Positions 35,136 through 44,120 are shown, numbered from the stretch's first letter. The stretch is 64,000 bases of DNA from Sphingomonas sp. JC676 (GCF_014489075.1 NZ_JACTGR010000004.1:372001-436000); one strand, 5' to 3'. Numbers and translations: made by a program. The notes: a model not told the origin generated them from the letters alone.

Positions 35136-37734
35136 TTACGGTCTCCTTTCCATTTCCGAGGAGGCGCTGGATCGCCGGGCGACACGATCCGCAATTGGTC
35201 CCGGCCGAAAGCGCAACGCCGACCGCCTCGACGCTGGCGAGGCCCTGGTTCGCGATGGCTGCGATGATGGTCTTCATGCCGACATCGAAGCAGACGCAGA
35301 CGATCGGCCCGCGATCGGGTCGCGCTTGGGCCGGGCGACCGGCGAGTAGTTCGAGCGACGACGCGCTTTCGGCTTCGGCAAGCTGTGCGATCAGCCAGTC
35401 GCGTGACGGCAGGCTGCCCGTTCGCGAGAGATAGAGCGCGGCGACGAGGCGATCGTCTGCGATGACCGCGTGCCGCATCTGGCCGCGCGCGGCGTCCACA
35501 GTCTCGATCCGCTCGCCCCGGGGCAGCAGGTGACGCACCAGCTTCGCGGGGTCACGGTCGCCCGCAAGCTCGATCAGCCAACCCTGGGCAATCCGGATGC
35601 GTGTCGCCCAGAGCGCATCGAACTGGCCAGGGGCATCGCGCGCGACGAGAAAGCCGCGCCACGCCACCGCAACGCGCTCGACCCGCGCTGGCGTCGACTT
35701 GAAACCGGGCTGGCCCGAATGCGGATCGACCAGCGGCCGGGGCAGCAGCCCTGTCCGGCCTCCGGTGGACTGACGATCGGTCCAGTGGATCGGCGTGAAG
35801 ACCTCGCCCCGCCGTTGCCCTTCGCTCAGCGTGGCGCGGAAGATGCTTTCGCCCTGCGGGGTGGCGACGCGCGCCAGGTCGTCCTCGACAAGGCCCAGCG
35901 CGTCGGCATCGGCCGGATGCAGCTCGACCAGCGGTTCGCGGCGATGGCCGCCAAGCTTCGGCGAGAGGCCGGTGCGGGTCATGCTGTGCCACTGGTCGCG
36001 GTAGCGCCCGGTATTGAGTGTCATCGGCCAGTCGGCGAGGGGCGCCGGCAACGGGGCCTGGGTGATAGTGACGAGGCGGGCCCGCCCGTTCGCCGTGGGA
36101 AACCGGCCGTCCGCGAAGGCCGCCCCACCCCAGCGCCAAGGGGCCATCTCGTCATAGTCCAGGTTCGAGACTGCCGAATGGCGGCCGATGTCGAACAGCC
36201 GCCTGCCTTCATTCTGGTAGGTCGAGAGACGGGCATGCTCGCGATAGATGTCGGCGGGGCGGCTAAAGGCGAACTCGCCGGTCCAGCCCATGCGACGGCC
36301 GACCTCCTTGACGATCCACCAATCGGGCTTCGCCTCGCCGGGGAGCGCGAACAGAGCGCGCTGACGACTGATGACCCGCTCCGAATTGGTGACCGTGCCG
36401 TCCTTCTCGCCCCAGCCGGCAGCCGGAAGCAGCACCTCGGCGAGGCACGTCGTGTCGGTATCCGCGATGCAATCGGAGACAACCACGAAAGGGCAAGCGG
36501 CGAGCGCCGCGCGGACGGCGCCGGCGTCAGGCATCGATACGGCGGGGTTGGTCGCCATCACCCACAGCGCCTTGATCCGGCCCTCACCGATTGCGCGGAA
36601 CAGGTCGACGGCCTTCAGGCCCGGTTTCGTAGCGATGCCGGCATTGCCCCAGAACCTTGCGACGCGCGCGACATTCTCGGGCGCGAAATCCATGTGCGCC
36701 GCGAGGGTCGAGGCGAGCCCGCCGACCTCGCGGCCGCCCATCGCATTGGGCTGGCCGGTGATCGAGAAGGGAGCGGCCCCTGGCTTGCCGATGCGCCCGG
36801 TGGCGAGATGGAGGTTGGTAATCGCGTTGACCTGGTCGGTGCCGCGCAGCGACTGGTTCACGCCCTGGCTGAACATCGTGACCGTGCGCGGATGCGCGGC
36901 GAACAGATCGAAGAAGCGCCTGAGGTCGGCAGGCGGCACGTCGCAGGTCCGCGCCACCGACCACAGGTCGCTCTCCTCTCCCACCTTCTCCCAGAAGTCG
37001 TCCGGAACATCGACGCTTCGGGACAGGTAAGCCTTGTCGGTCAGCCCGGCTCCGCGGCACCAGGCGAGCAGGCCGCTGAACAATGCGACGTCGCTCCCCG
37101 GCCGAATCGCCAGATGCAGATCGGCGTCCTCGCAGGTCTCGGTCCGGCGCGGATCGATCACGACGACTTTGGTGCCGCGCGCGGCACGAGCAGCCATGAT
37201 CCGCTGATAGACGATCGGATGGCACCAGGCCGTGTTCGATCCGACCAGGATGACCAGATCGGCGGCTTCGAGGTCGTCATAGCCCGCCGGCACCACGTCC
37301 TCGCCGAACGCGCGCATATGCCCTGAGACGGCGCTCGACATGCAGAGCCGCGAATTGGTGTCGATGTTCGCCGATCCGATGAACCCCTTCATCAGCTTGT
37401 TGGCGACGTAATAATCCTCGGTCAGCAACTGGCCGGAGACGTAGAAGGCGACGCTGTTCGGGCCATGCTGCGCGATGGTGTCGCGAAAGCGCCGGGCGAC
37501 CAGGTCGAGCGCCTTGTCCCAGCTTGCCCGCTTCCCCCCGATCACGGGATGGAGCAGCCGGCTTTCCAGGCTGGTGGTCTCGCCGAGATGCGTTCCCTTG
37601 GAGCAGAGCCGGCCACGATTGGCCGGATGCTCCGCATCGCCGGCGATCGCGACCTCGCGCGCGCCGGTCACCGTCGCGGCGATCCCGCAGCCGACGCCGC
37701 AATAGGCGCAGGTGGTGCGGATCGCCGCGCTCAT
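35128..37734 (-). CDS. nasA: Assimilatory nitrate reductase, catalytic subunit
   Basis: An 868-residue molybdopterin oxidoreductase. At the N-terminus it has a [4Fe-4S] motif (C-x2-C-x3-C in CAYCGVGCG, then the later C in LCSKG). A molybdenum-cofactor domain follows with NSRLCMSS, the molybdopterin-binding loops SNTAWCHPI and DPRRTET, and the C-terminal MopB-type half (FTPIHWTDRQS). The last 60 residues form a BFD-like [2Fe-2S] domain (VCVCFDVG...GTNCGSC), as in Klebsiella-type NasA. It reduces nitrate to nitrite in the cytoplasm. It follows nirD by one base and overlaps cobA, so nitrite is passed to NirBD made from the same transcript. Confidence 0.93.
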   Translation of the reverse strand: MSAAIRTTCAYCGVGCGIAATVTGAREVAIAGDAEHPANRGRLCSKGTHLGETTSLESRLLHPVIGGKRASWDKALDLVARRFRDTIAQHGPNSVAFYVSGQLLTEDYYVANKLMKGFIGSANIDTNSRLCMSSAVSGHMRAFGEDVVPAGYDDLEAADLVILVGSNTAWCHPIVYQRIMAARAARGTKVVVIDPRRTETCEDADLHLAIRPGSDVALFSGLLAWCRGAGLTDKAYLSRSVDVPDDFWEKVGEESDLWSVARTCDVPPADLRRFFDLFAAHPRTVTMFSQGVNQSLRGTDQVNAITNLHLATGRIGKPGAAPFSITGQPNAMGGREVGGLASTLAAHMDFAPENVARVARFWGNAGIATKPGLKAVDLFRAIGEGRIKALWVMATNPAVSMPDAGAVRAALAACPFVVVSDCIADTDTTCLAEVLLPAAGWGEKDGTVTNSERVISRQRALFALPGEAKPDWWIVKEVGRRMGWTGEFAFSRPADIYREHARLSTYQNEGRRLFDIGRHSAVSNLDYDEMAPWRWGGAAFADGRFPTANGRARLVTITQAPLPAPLADWPMTLNTGRYRDQWHSMTRTGLSPKLGGHRREPLVELHPADADALGLVEDDLARVATPQGESIFRATLSEGQRRGEVFTPIHWTDRQSTGGRTGLLPRPLVDPHSGQPGFKSTPARVERVAVAWRGFLVARDAPGQFDALWATRIRIAQGWLIELAGDRDPAKLVRHLLPRGERIETVDAARGQMRHAVIADDRLVAALYLSRTGSLPSRDWLIAQLAEAESASSLELLAGRPAQARPDRGPIVCVCFDVGMKTIIAAIANQGLASVEAVGVALSAGTNCGSCRPAIQRLLGNGKETVNG

Positions 37735-37735
37735 C

Positions 37736-38071
37736 TCACGCCGCCGCCAGAGCGGCCGCGCGGCCGATCAGCACTCGGCCCGAGATGATCCTGACCGGGA
37801 CGGTCGGCGTGCATCCCTTGTCCTCGCCCTGCGCCTCGCCGGTGGCGAGCGCGATGTTCCAGTTGTGGAGCGGACAGGCGACGCTGTGGCCATGGACGAT
37901 GCCCTGGCTCAGCGGCCCCTTCTTGTGCGGGCAGCGATTGACCAAAGCGAAGACGCGATTGTCGCCGGTGCGGAACACGGCGATCTCCTCGCCCCCGGCG
38001 ACCGGCACGGTACGCGCGCCGCGCACGGGGATCTCGTCGAGGCGGCCGATATCGAGCCAGTCCGGCGTCAT
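37736..38071 (-). CDS. nirD: Nitrite reductase (NADH) small subunit
   Basis: A 111-residue Rieske-type protein with the iron-sulphur ligands C-P-H at about 47-49 (NRCPHKKG) and C-P-L-H at about 66-69 (VACPLHNWN). NirD assists NirB in reducing nitrite to ammonium in the cytoplasm; in most homologues it has a Rieske fold, and here both ligand pairs are kept. Its ATG overlaps the nirB stop (ATGA), giving tight coupling. The gene is recognised in the minus-strand frame, with the start at 38071 directly behind nirB. Confidence 0.93.
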   Translation of the reverse strand: MTPDWLDIGRLDEIPVRGARTVPVAGGEEIAVFRTGDNRVFALVNRCPHKKGPLSQGIVHGHSVACPLHNWNIALATGEAQGEDKGCTPTVPVRIISGRVLIGRAAALAAA

Positions 38072-40596
38072 GCAAATTCTCCCTGCGGATGGAATTCGGC
38101 GAGGTGCGCGTGCTGGCCGCGCTCGGCGCCAGCGACGCGCTCGGCCCAGGGATCCTCCTGGCTGAAGCTCTGCGAAAGGAGGAAGCGTTCGGCGAGCGCA
38201 TCGCGGCCCGCTTCGTCCTCGACGATCCGCGCCTTGATATAGTCGACGCCGACGCGCTCGATCCACGGTGCGGTCCGCTCGAGATAGCGCGCTTCCTCGC
38301 GGTAGAGCTGCACCAAGGCTGCGCAAACATGCATCGCCTCGGCCTCGGTTGCGACCTTGCACAGGAAGTCGGTCGCCCGGACCTTGGTCCCGCCATTGCC
38401 GCCGACCGACAGCTCGTAGCCCGAATCGACGCAGACCACGCCGAAATCCTTGATCGTCGCCTCGGCGCAGTTGCGCGGGCAGCCCGAGACCGCGATCTTG
38501 AACTTGTGGGGCATCCAGCTGCCCCAGGTCATCCGCTCGATCTTGACGCCGAGCCCGGTCGAATCCTGCGTGCCGAAGCGGCACCATTCGGAGCCGATGC
38601 AGGTCTTCACGGTGCGCAGCGACTTGCCATAAGCATGGCCGGAGACCATCCCGGCGGCGTTGAGATCGGCCCAGACCGCCGGGAGATCCTCTTTCTTGAT
38701 CCCGAAGATATCGAGCCGCTGTCCGCCGGTGACCTTGACCATCGGCGCGTCGAACTTCTCGACCACGTCGGCGATCGCGCGCAGCTCGCGCGGGCTGGTG
38801 ATCCCGCCCCACATCCGCGGCACCACCGAATAGGTGCCGTCCTTCTGGATGTTGGCGTGCATCCGCTCGTTGACGAAGCGGCTCTGCTGGTCGTCGACAT
38901 AGTCGCCCGGCAGCGCGCAGAGCAGATAGTAATTGAGCGCCGGGCGGCAGGACGAACAGCCGTCGGGCGTGTTCCAGTGCAGCCGCTGCATCACCTCGGG
39001 GATCGAGCGCATTCCCTGCGCGACGATCTCGCGGCGGACATCGTCATGGCCGAAGCTGGTGCATTTGCACATCGTCCGAACCTCACGTTCGCCGGCATAA
39101 TCGTCGCCCAGCGTCACCGCGAGCAGCGTCTCGACAAGTCCGGTGCACGAACCACACGACGCCGATGCCTTGCATCCGGCGCGCACCGCATCGAGCGTCG
39201 CAGCGCCCTTACCGATGCATCCCAACACCTGCCCCTTGGAAACGCCGTTGCAGCCGCAGATCTCGGCATCGTCCGAGAGCGCCGCAACGGCCGCCTTAGG
39301 GTCCGCCAGCCCTCCTCCCGAGGCGAAGGCTTGGCCAAAGATCAGGAGGTCGCGCAGCTCGGAAATATCGTCCCGGCGCTTCAGCAGGTCGAAATACCAG
39401 CCGCCGTCGCCGGTATCGCCATAGAGCACCGCGCCGACGATACGGTCGTCCTTGACCACGACCCGCTTGTAGACGCCGCGCGCGGCATCGCGCAGCACGA
39501 TGTCCTCGGCGCCGTCGCCGCCCGAGAAATCGCCGGCCGAGAAAACGTCGAGCCCGGCGACCTTGAGCTTGGTCGAGGTGACCGAGCCGCGATAGCCGCT
39601 CGGCTTGCCGACCAGTCCGTCGGCTAGCGCGCGGCACATGTCGAACAAGGGTGCGACCAGGCCGTAGACATTGCCGTCATGCTCGACGCATTCGCCGACC
39701 GCGAGGATTGCGGGGTCCGAGGTTACCATGTGATCATCGACATGGATGCCTCGCCCGATCGCCAGCCCGGCCTCGCGCGCCAGCCGCACATTGGGGCGGA
39801 TGCCCACCGCCATGACGACGATGCTCGCGGGGATCAGCCGGCCGTCCTTCAGCCGCACGCCCTCGACACAGCTTTCGCCCGTGATCTCGGCGGTGTCGGC
39901 ACCGGTGAGAATCGTCTGTCCACGCGCCTCGAGCGCGGACTTGAGCAGCCAGCCGGCTGCTTCGTCGAGCTGGCGCTCCATCAGCGTCGGCATCAGATGG
40001 AGCACGGTCACCTTCATGCCGCGCAGCGTCAGGCCATGCGCGGCCTCCAGCCCGAGCAGGCCGCCGCCGATCACCACCGCATGGCCGCCGCCATCCGCCT
40101 GGCCGGCTTCGGCCGCTGCCAGCATGCGCTCGACATCGTGCATGTCGCGGAAGCTGATCACGCCGTCGAGCATGTGGCCGGGGACCGGGATGATGAACGG
40201 GTCGGAGCCGGTCGCGATCAGCAGCCGGTCATAGGTCACCGTCCGGCCCGAAGCTGCCGTGACGTGGCGGCCCTCGCGGTCGATTGAGACGACCGCGTCA
40301 CCCGCGATCAGCTCGATATGATTGTCGCGATACCAGTCCTGCCCGTTGAGGATGATGTCCTCGAACGCCTTCTCACCCGCCAGCACCGGCGAAAGCATGA
40401 TCCGGTTATAGTTCACGTGCGGCTCGGCACCGAAGATGGTGACCCGGTAGCGCGCGGGATCGCGCGCTAGCAGCTCTTCGATCGCACGGCACCCGGCCAT
40501 GCCGTTGCCGATCACCACCAGATGTTCGCGTGTGGCGGGGATTTCAGGAGAGCCCTCCGCTTCCTCGCCGTTCCAGCCTTCGCCCAAAAGCTCCAT
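38068..40596 (-). CDS. nirB: Nitrite reductase (NADH) large subunit
   Basis: An 842-residue siroheme enzyme. The FAD/NAD(P)H domain at about 18-330 includes VVIGNGMAGCRAIEELL and GGGLLGLEAAHGL. Two BFD-type [2Fe-2S] regions follow (CGCNGVSKGQV; CKCTSFGHDD with a C-x-C pattern and CSSCRP). The sulphite/nitrite reductase core then carries the [4Fe-4S]-siroheme ligands C-x5-C (TCIGSEWCRFG) and C-x3-C (CPRNCAEA). It reduces nitrite to ammonium with NADH. The ATG at 40596 (MELLGEGWNG) is chosen because GGAGCAAGG lies before it and because the intrinsic terminator of the leader ends just upstream; the longer frame would begin inside that leader. Confidence 0.93.
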   Translation of the reverse strand: MELLGEGWNGEEAEGSPEIPATREHLVVIGNGMAGCRAIEELLARDPARYRVTIFGAEPHVNYNRIMLSPVLAGEKAFEDIILNGQDWYRDNHIELIAGDAVVSIDREGRHVTAASGRTVTYDRLLIATGSDPFIIPVPGHMLDGVISFRDMHDVERMLAAAEAGQADGGGHAVVIGGGLLGLEAAHGLTLRGMKVTVLHLMPTLMERQLDEAAGWLLKSALEARGQTILTGADTAEITGESCVEGVRLKDGRLIPASIVVMAVGIRPNVRLAREAGLAIGRGIHVDDHMVTSDPAILAVGECVEHDGNVYGLVAPLFDMCRALADGLVGKPSGYRGSVTSTKLKVAGLDVFSAGDFSGGDGAEDIVLRDAARGVYKRVVVKDDRIVGAVLYGDTGDGGWYFDLLKRRDDISELRDLLIFGQAFASGGGLADPKAAVAALSDDAEICGCNGVSKGQVLGCIGKGAATLDAVRAGCKASASCGSCTGLVETLLAVTLGDDYAGEREVRTMCKCTSFGHDDVRREIVAQGMRSIPEVMQRLHWNTPDGCSSCRPALNYYLLCALPGDYVDDQQSRFVNERMHANIQKDGTYSVVPRMWGGITSPRELRAIADVVEKFDAPMVKVTGGQRLDIFGIKKEDLPAVWADLNAAGMVSGHAYGKSLRTVKTCIGSEWCRFGTQDSTGLGVKIERMTWGSWMPHKFKIAVSGCPRNCAEATIKDFGVVCVDSGYELSVGGNGGTKVRATDFLCKVATEAEAMHVCAALVQLYREEARYLERTAPWIERVGVDYIKARIVEDEAGRDALAERFLLSQSFSQEDPWAERVAGAERGQHAHLAEFHPQGEFA

Positions 40597-40615
40597 CTGC
40601 CTTGCTCCAGAACGC

Positions 40616-40666
40616 AAAAAGGCCGCCATGCGGCCGCTGGAGAAATCCAGCGCCTGCATGGCGACC
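40616..40666 (-). terminator. Intrinsic terminator in the nirB leader
   Basis: On the minus strand GGTCGCCATGC (40666-40656) pairs with GCATGGCGGCC (40631-40621, one G-U) enclosing an inner seven-pair hairpin CGCTGGA/TCCAGCG. It is followed directly by TTTTT at 40620-40616, twenty bases before the nirB start. Confidence 0.8.
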
Positions 40667-40732
40667 TTGCCAATCACCTTGGCCGGCGTTGCTGCCGGCC
40701 GATGTGCCTCCGGTTCCCGTCCTTGGGACCGG
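40616..40732 (-). promoter_or_regulatory. ANTAR-responsive leader of nirB
   Basis: On the minus strand the leader contains, in order, a first hairpin at 40732-40710 (CCGGTCCC / GGGAACCGG around the six-base loop AAGGAC). A GC-rich hairpin at 40700-40681 follows, then a small hairpin at 40672-40659 (TGGC / GCCA around AAGGTC), then a terminator. Both AAGGAC and AAGGTC have A at loop position 1 and G at position 4, the rule for ANTAR-bound hairpins. The second overlaps the terminator's 5' arm, so its binding would prevent termination. The ANTAR protein NasT is encoded at the head of the same operon. Confidence 0.75.
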
Positions 40733-40851
40733 TGGCTATGTCTCATTCGTGCATCGTTGCCCGAAGATTGTCATCATGCCCATTCGTGCCGTCTCTTCAA
40801 GTGCGAATTTTGCACTGCAGCAAGGATGACAGTGAATCAGCGCTCGGAATG

Positions 40852-42126
40852 TCAGATCCGCGCGCCGCTGCTCCAGTTCGCGCGCCATTTCGCCTTGACC
40901 AACGTCAGTCCGCCCAGCGCGAGCAAAGACAGTCCAGAGAAGATCAGGAAGCCGGAGGCGAAACTGCCGGTCAGCTGCTTGGCTACGCCCAAGGACGAAG
41001 CGAGATAGAAGCCGCCGATGCCCCCCGCCATGCCGACCAGTCCGGTCATCACCCCGATCTCAGCCTGGAAACGTTGCGGCACCAGCTGGAATACCGAGCC
41101 ATTGCCGGTTCCCAGCGCGAGCATCGCTACGACGAACGCCGCGAGCGCGGCGGCGACTGTGGGTGCGATACTGACGGCCGCGAGCGCCAGGGCGGCGACG
41201 GCATAGACGACAGACAATGCCTTCACGCCGCCGATCCGATCCGCCAGCGCGCCACCCAGCGGCCGCACCAGCGAGCCGGCGAAAACGCAGGCGGCCGTGC
41301 AATAGCCTGCCGCAATGGTGGTCAGGCCGAAGCGGTCGGTGAAATAGATCGGCAGCGATGCCGCCAGCCCTACGAACCCGCCGAACGTGACCGCGTAGAA
41401 CCCCATCAGCCACCAGGAATCCGCGGTCGCAAGCGGCCGCAAGTATTCGACGAACCTCTTGGGCGCCGGCGCATCGGGCGCGTCCTTCGCCATCAGCACA
41501 TAAGCGACGAACACCAAGGCGAGGGGGATGCAGGCGAGCCCGAGCACCGCATTCCATCCGAAGAGCTTGGCCAAAGTCGGGGCGAACAGGGCGGCGAGGA
41601 CGGTGCCCGAATTGCCCATGCCGGCAAGGCCCATCGCCTTGCCCTGATGCTCGGGGGGATACCAGCGGCTGGCAAGCGGCAGCGCGATCGCGAAGCTCGC
41701 GCCTGCGAATCCAAGCACGACGCCGAGCGCCAGCGTGCCGGCGAAGCTGTTCACCCCCAGCAGCCAGGCGGAGAACAGGCCGGCGATCACGATGACCTGG
41801 CTGATCGCGCCCGAGCGCTTGGGACCGATGCGATCGACCAGCAATCCGCTGACGACGCGCAGGATCGCGCCGGCCAGGGTCGGCGTCGCCACCATGAGCC
41901 CCTTCTGCGCGGCGGTCAGTTGCAGCGTCGCGGCGATGTCGGGTGCCAGCGGCCCCAGCAGCACCCAGACCATGAAGGCCAGGTCGAAATATAGAAAGGC
42001 GGCGATCAGCGTCGGCGTGTGGCCGCTGCGCCAGAATTCCGATCTGGCCCGCACCGGGATGGGATCGACGTCGCAGCCGCCCCCGGCATAGTCGAAGCCT
42101 TCGCGCATCAGTTCGGCTATCTTCAT
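40852..42126 (-). CDS. narK: Nitrate/nitrite transporter, MFS type (NarK/NasA-transport)
   Basis: A 424-residue major-facilitator protein with twelve hydrophobic segments. The nitrate-nitrite-porter signatures are GMGNSGTVLAALFAP in helix 5 and GNGSVFQLVPQRF near helix 11, both glycine-rich segments unique to NNP transporters. A charged N-terminal part (EFWRSGHTPTLIAAFLYFDL) with conserved arginine and the R-x-G-x-K loop (DRIGPKRSG) completes the match. It moves nitrate into the cytoplasm for NasA. The ATG at 42126 is taken because GGGGGAG precedes it; a further ten in-frame codons upstream lie within the leader. It is the third gene of the operon, between nasS and nirB, with its own ANTAR-type leader. 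Confidence 0.9.
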   Translation of the reverse strand: MKIAELMREGFDYAGGGCDVDPIPVRARSEFWRSGHTPTLIAAFLYFDLAFMVWVLLGPLAPDIAATLQLTAAQKGLMVATPTLAGAILRVVSGLLVDRIGPKRSGAISQVIVIAGLFSAWLLGVNSFAGTLALGVVLGFAGASFAIALPLASRWYPPEHQGKAMGLAGMGNSGTVLAALFAPTLAKLFGWNAVLGLACIPLALVFVAYVLMAKDAPDAPAPKRFVEYLRPLATADSWWLMGFYAVTFGGFVGLAASLPIYFTDRFGLTTIAAGYCTAACVFAGSLVRPLGGALADRIGGVKALSVVYAVAALALAAVSIAPTVAAALAAFVVAMLALGTGNGSVFQLVPQRFQAEIGVMTGLVGMAGGIGGFYLASSLGVAKQLTGSFASGFLIFSGLSLLALGGLTLVKAKWRANWSSGARI

Positions 42127-42157
42127 CGCCCGTGCTCCCCCGTGTCGCGCAGACACG

Positions 42158-42208
42158 AAAAAAGCCGCGTCCGACCTCCCGCGTCACGGCGGGGGTCGGA
42201 CAGCGGCT
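42158..42208 (-). terminator. Intrinsic terminator in the narK leader
   Basis: On the minus strand AGCCGC-T-GTCCGACC pairs with GGTCGGAC-GCGGCT (one bulged T) around an inner CCCGC/GCGGG hairpin, then TTTTT(T) follows at 42163-42158. It stands 31 bases before the narK start and overlaps the second ANTAR-type hairpin. Confidence 0.8.
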
Positions 42209-42277
42209 TTGCTGTCTCCGATGGATCGCTCGCCGGCATTGGCGGGCGTTCCCATGGTATCGTCCGGCCTCGGACGA
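42158..42277 (-). promoter_or_regulatory. ANTAR-responsive leader of narK
   Basis: Reading the minus strand, a first hairpin at 42277-42260 (TCGTCC / GGACGA, loop GAGGCC) is followed some 40 bases later by a second at 42216-42199 (GACAGC / GCTGTC, loop AAAGCC). The second loop has A at position 1 and G at position 4, as ANTAR substrates require; the first has the G at 4 but not the A. The right arm of the second hairpin is part of the terminator stem, so the two structures exclude each other. The layout repeats that of the nirB leader. Confidence 0.72.
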
Positions 42278-42324
42278 CGCCTATAGGCTGACCGGGCAGC
42301 GTTCTCTTCGCAAGTGCAAAATAA

Positions 42325-43542
42325 TCAATCGCGCAGAGGCATTTCCAGCGCCCGGAGATAGGCCGCAATCGCGTCGGGATCGAAGCTCCGGCCGTCGAAA
42401 AACCGGTCCGGCGCAAGGGTTAGGCTGCCACTGTGCGTACCGGCGCCCAGCGGGGCGTTGAGCGCGCCTTCCACCTTCATGCTTGCGCCTGGCATCGGAA
42501 CGCCCTCACCGGCGAGCGCCCGCCGATAGAGATCGGAGCGGAACACATCCGCTGCCGCGCGCTCCGAGTCGGGGCTCGCCTGGATCATGTTCCAGCGGAC
42601 AAATTGCGAGTAGATCCACAGCGCCTGGCTGCGCCACGGAAAGTTCGCCGCGCCGCGGTGGAACACCAGGAAGTCGGGAATGTCGACCGGCTCCGCGCCT
42701 TGCCGCAGCGGCATCCGTCCGGCGAGCGCCTGCGCGATCAGCTTTGCCGGCTGTCCGACGTAATCGGGGCGGGCGAGCAGCCCCGCCATTGCCTCGCGGT
42801 TGGCCGGATCGTCGCACCACGCGGCCGATCGAGCGAGCGCCCGGATCAACCGATCGAGCGTGTCGGGATTAGCCGATGCCCAGTCGGCGCGGGAGCCGAG
42901 CACCTTCTCGACCCCGCGCTGCCAGATGTTGACGCCCACCGCGGCGATCTCGCCCAGACCCTGGTCGATCGCGACGCTGCTCCACGGTTCGCCGGCGATG
43001 AATCCGTCGATCTCGCCGGCGCGCAGTGCCTCGGTCATCAGTGACGGCGGCAGCACCCGCAGCATGACGTCGCGATCGGGGTTCACGCCGGCGAAACCAA
43101 GCCAGTAGCGGAGCATAAGCGCGTGGCTCGAGAAACGGTGGACGATCCCGATCACCGGCTTGCGGTGATGCAGGCCGATCGCGGTGGCGAAATCATGCGC
43201 GGTGGCGATCGGATCGTCGATCCGGCTGCGGGGCGAGGGATCGAGCGCGGCAGCGAACTCGGCGGAGAGCGTCAGCGCATTGCCATTGTCGTTGAGCTTG
43301 AACGGCGCCGCGATCGCGCAGGGCGTCTGGCTCAGTCCGAGCGTCACCGCCACCGCCAACGGCGCCAGCAGATGGGCCGCCTGGACCTGGCCATAGACCA
43401 GCCGGTCGCGCACGGTCGCCCAGCTCGTGTCGCGCACCAGGTCGAGGGCGATGCCCTCCGCCTCGGCAAAGCCCATCTCCGCCGCGACGATGATCGCCGC
43501 GCTGTCGGTCAATGGCAGGAAGGCGATCGAAAGCGGCGTCAT
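42325..43542 (-). CDS. nasS: Nitrate-sensing protein NasS (NrtA/CmpA-like, cytoplasmic)
   Basis: A 405-residue member of the NrtA/CmpA nitrate/bicarbonate-binding family, without a signal peptide. It has the N-terminal segment IAFLPLTDSAAIIVAAEMGF, QVQAAHLLAPLAVAVTLG, the hinge IGIVHRFSSHALMLRYWL, FIAGEPWSSVAIDQGLGE and the tail FPWRSQALWIYSQFVRW. In related bacteria the cytoplasmic NasS holds NasT inactive and releases it when nitrate binds. Its ATG overlaps the nasT stop (ATGA), so the two are made together, as expected for a stoichiometric complex. Confidence 0.9.
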   Translation of the reverse strand: MTPLSIAFLPLTDSAAIIVAAEMGFAEAEGIALDLVRDTSWATVRDRLVYGQVQAAHLLAPLAVAVTLGLSQTPCAIAAPFKLNDNGNALTLSAEFAAALDPSPRSRIDDPIATAHDFATAIGLHHRKPVIGIVHRFSSHALMLRYWLGFAGVNPDRDVMLRVLPPSLMTEALRAGEIDGFIAGEPWSSVAIDQGLGEIAAVGVNIWQRGVEKVLGSRADWASANPDTLDRLIRALARSAAWCDDPANREAMAGLLARPDYVGQPAKLIAQALAGRMPLRQGAEPVDIPDFLVFHRGAANFPWRSQALWIYSQFVRWNMIQASPDSERAAADVFRSDLYRRALAGEGVPMPGASMKVEGALNAPLGAGTHSGSLTLAPDRFFDGRSFDPDAIAAYLRALEMPLRD

Positions 43543-44120
43543 CCCTTGCCTCCCAGCAATCCGGCTGCGGTGATAAGCGCGTCTGCGACATCGACGATCC
43601 GGCGTCCCTGGTTCATCGCCGTGGTGCGAAGCAGGCTATAGGCTTCCGCCTCGCGCAGCTTGCGGCTTTCCATCAAAATCGCCTTAGCGCGGTCGATCGT
43701 CTTGCGCTCGGCAAGCTCGGTGCGCGCCTCGTCGAGTTCGCCTTGAAGCTTCGCAAAGGCATGGAAGCGGCGGATTGCCAGGTCGAGTATCGGCCTCACC
43801 CGGTCCTTGCGCAGCCCGTCCACGACATAGGCCGATACGCCGGCATCGATCGCCGCGCCGATCATGGCGTCGTCGGACTGATCGACGAACATCGCGATCG
43901 GACGCGCCAGCGCCCGGCTGACCGCCAGCATGTCCTCGAGCGAGTCGCGGCTCGGATTGCCGAGATTGATCAGCACCACGTCCGGTGCCATCCGTTCGAG
44001 CCGCGCGACAAATGCTCCCTGGGCCGGGACGACTTCGATATCGTCGAACCCGGCTTCTCGCAGGCCTTCCTCGAGGATCGTCGCGCGCAGTCCGCTTTCG
44101 TCGATGATGGCGATGCGCAA
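43539..44120 (-). CDS. nasT: ANTAR-domain antiterminator NasT
   Basis: A 193-residue protein with a degenerate receiver domain (IIDESGLRATILEEGLREAG; LINLGNPSRDSLE in place of the usual phospho-acceptor strand) and a C-terminal ANTAR domain at about 130-185. That domain is a three-helix bundle with LAERKTIDRAKAILMES and the aromatic-free AEAYSLLRTTAMNQGRRIVDVA. ANTAR proteins bind paired hexaloop hairpins in leader RNAs and block intrinsic termination. Two such leaders occur downstream, before narK and nirB. The start codon appears to be TTG (44118-44120), with GGGGA eight bases upstream. It is the first gene of the nitrate operon. Confidence 0.92.
   Translation of the reverse strand: MRIAIIDESGLRATILEEGLREAGFDDIEVVPAQGAFVARLERMAPDVVLINLGNPSRDSLEDMLAVSRALARPIAMFVDQSDDAMIGAAIDAGVSAYVVDGLRKDRVRPILDLAIRRFHAFAKLQGELDEARTELAERKTIDRAKAILMESRKLREAEAYSLLRTTAMNQGRRIVDVADALITAAGLLGGKG

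Noticed and set aside
35470..39627. Long plus-strand frames of 618 and 512 codons opposite nasA and nirB
   Set aside because: Both are reverse-frame shadows of certain enzymes; composition and lack of motifs do not support them.
40741..40800. Possible sigma-54 promoter (CGGCAC...GGGC) upstream of nirB
   Set aside because: The GG and GC elements are separated by nine bases instead of ten and the TTGC element is missing.
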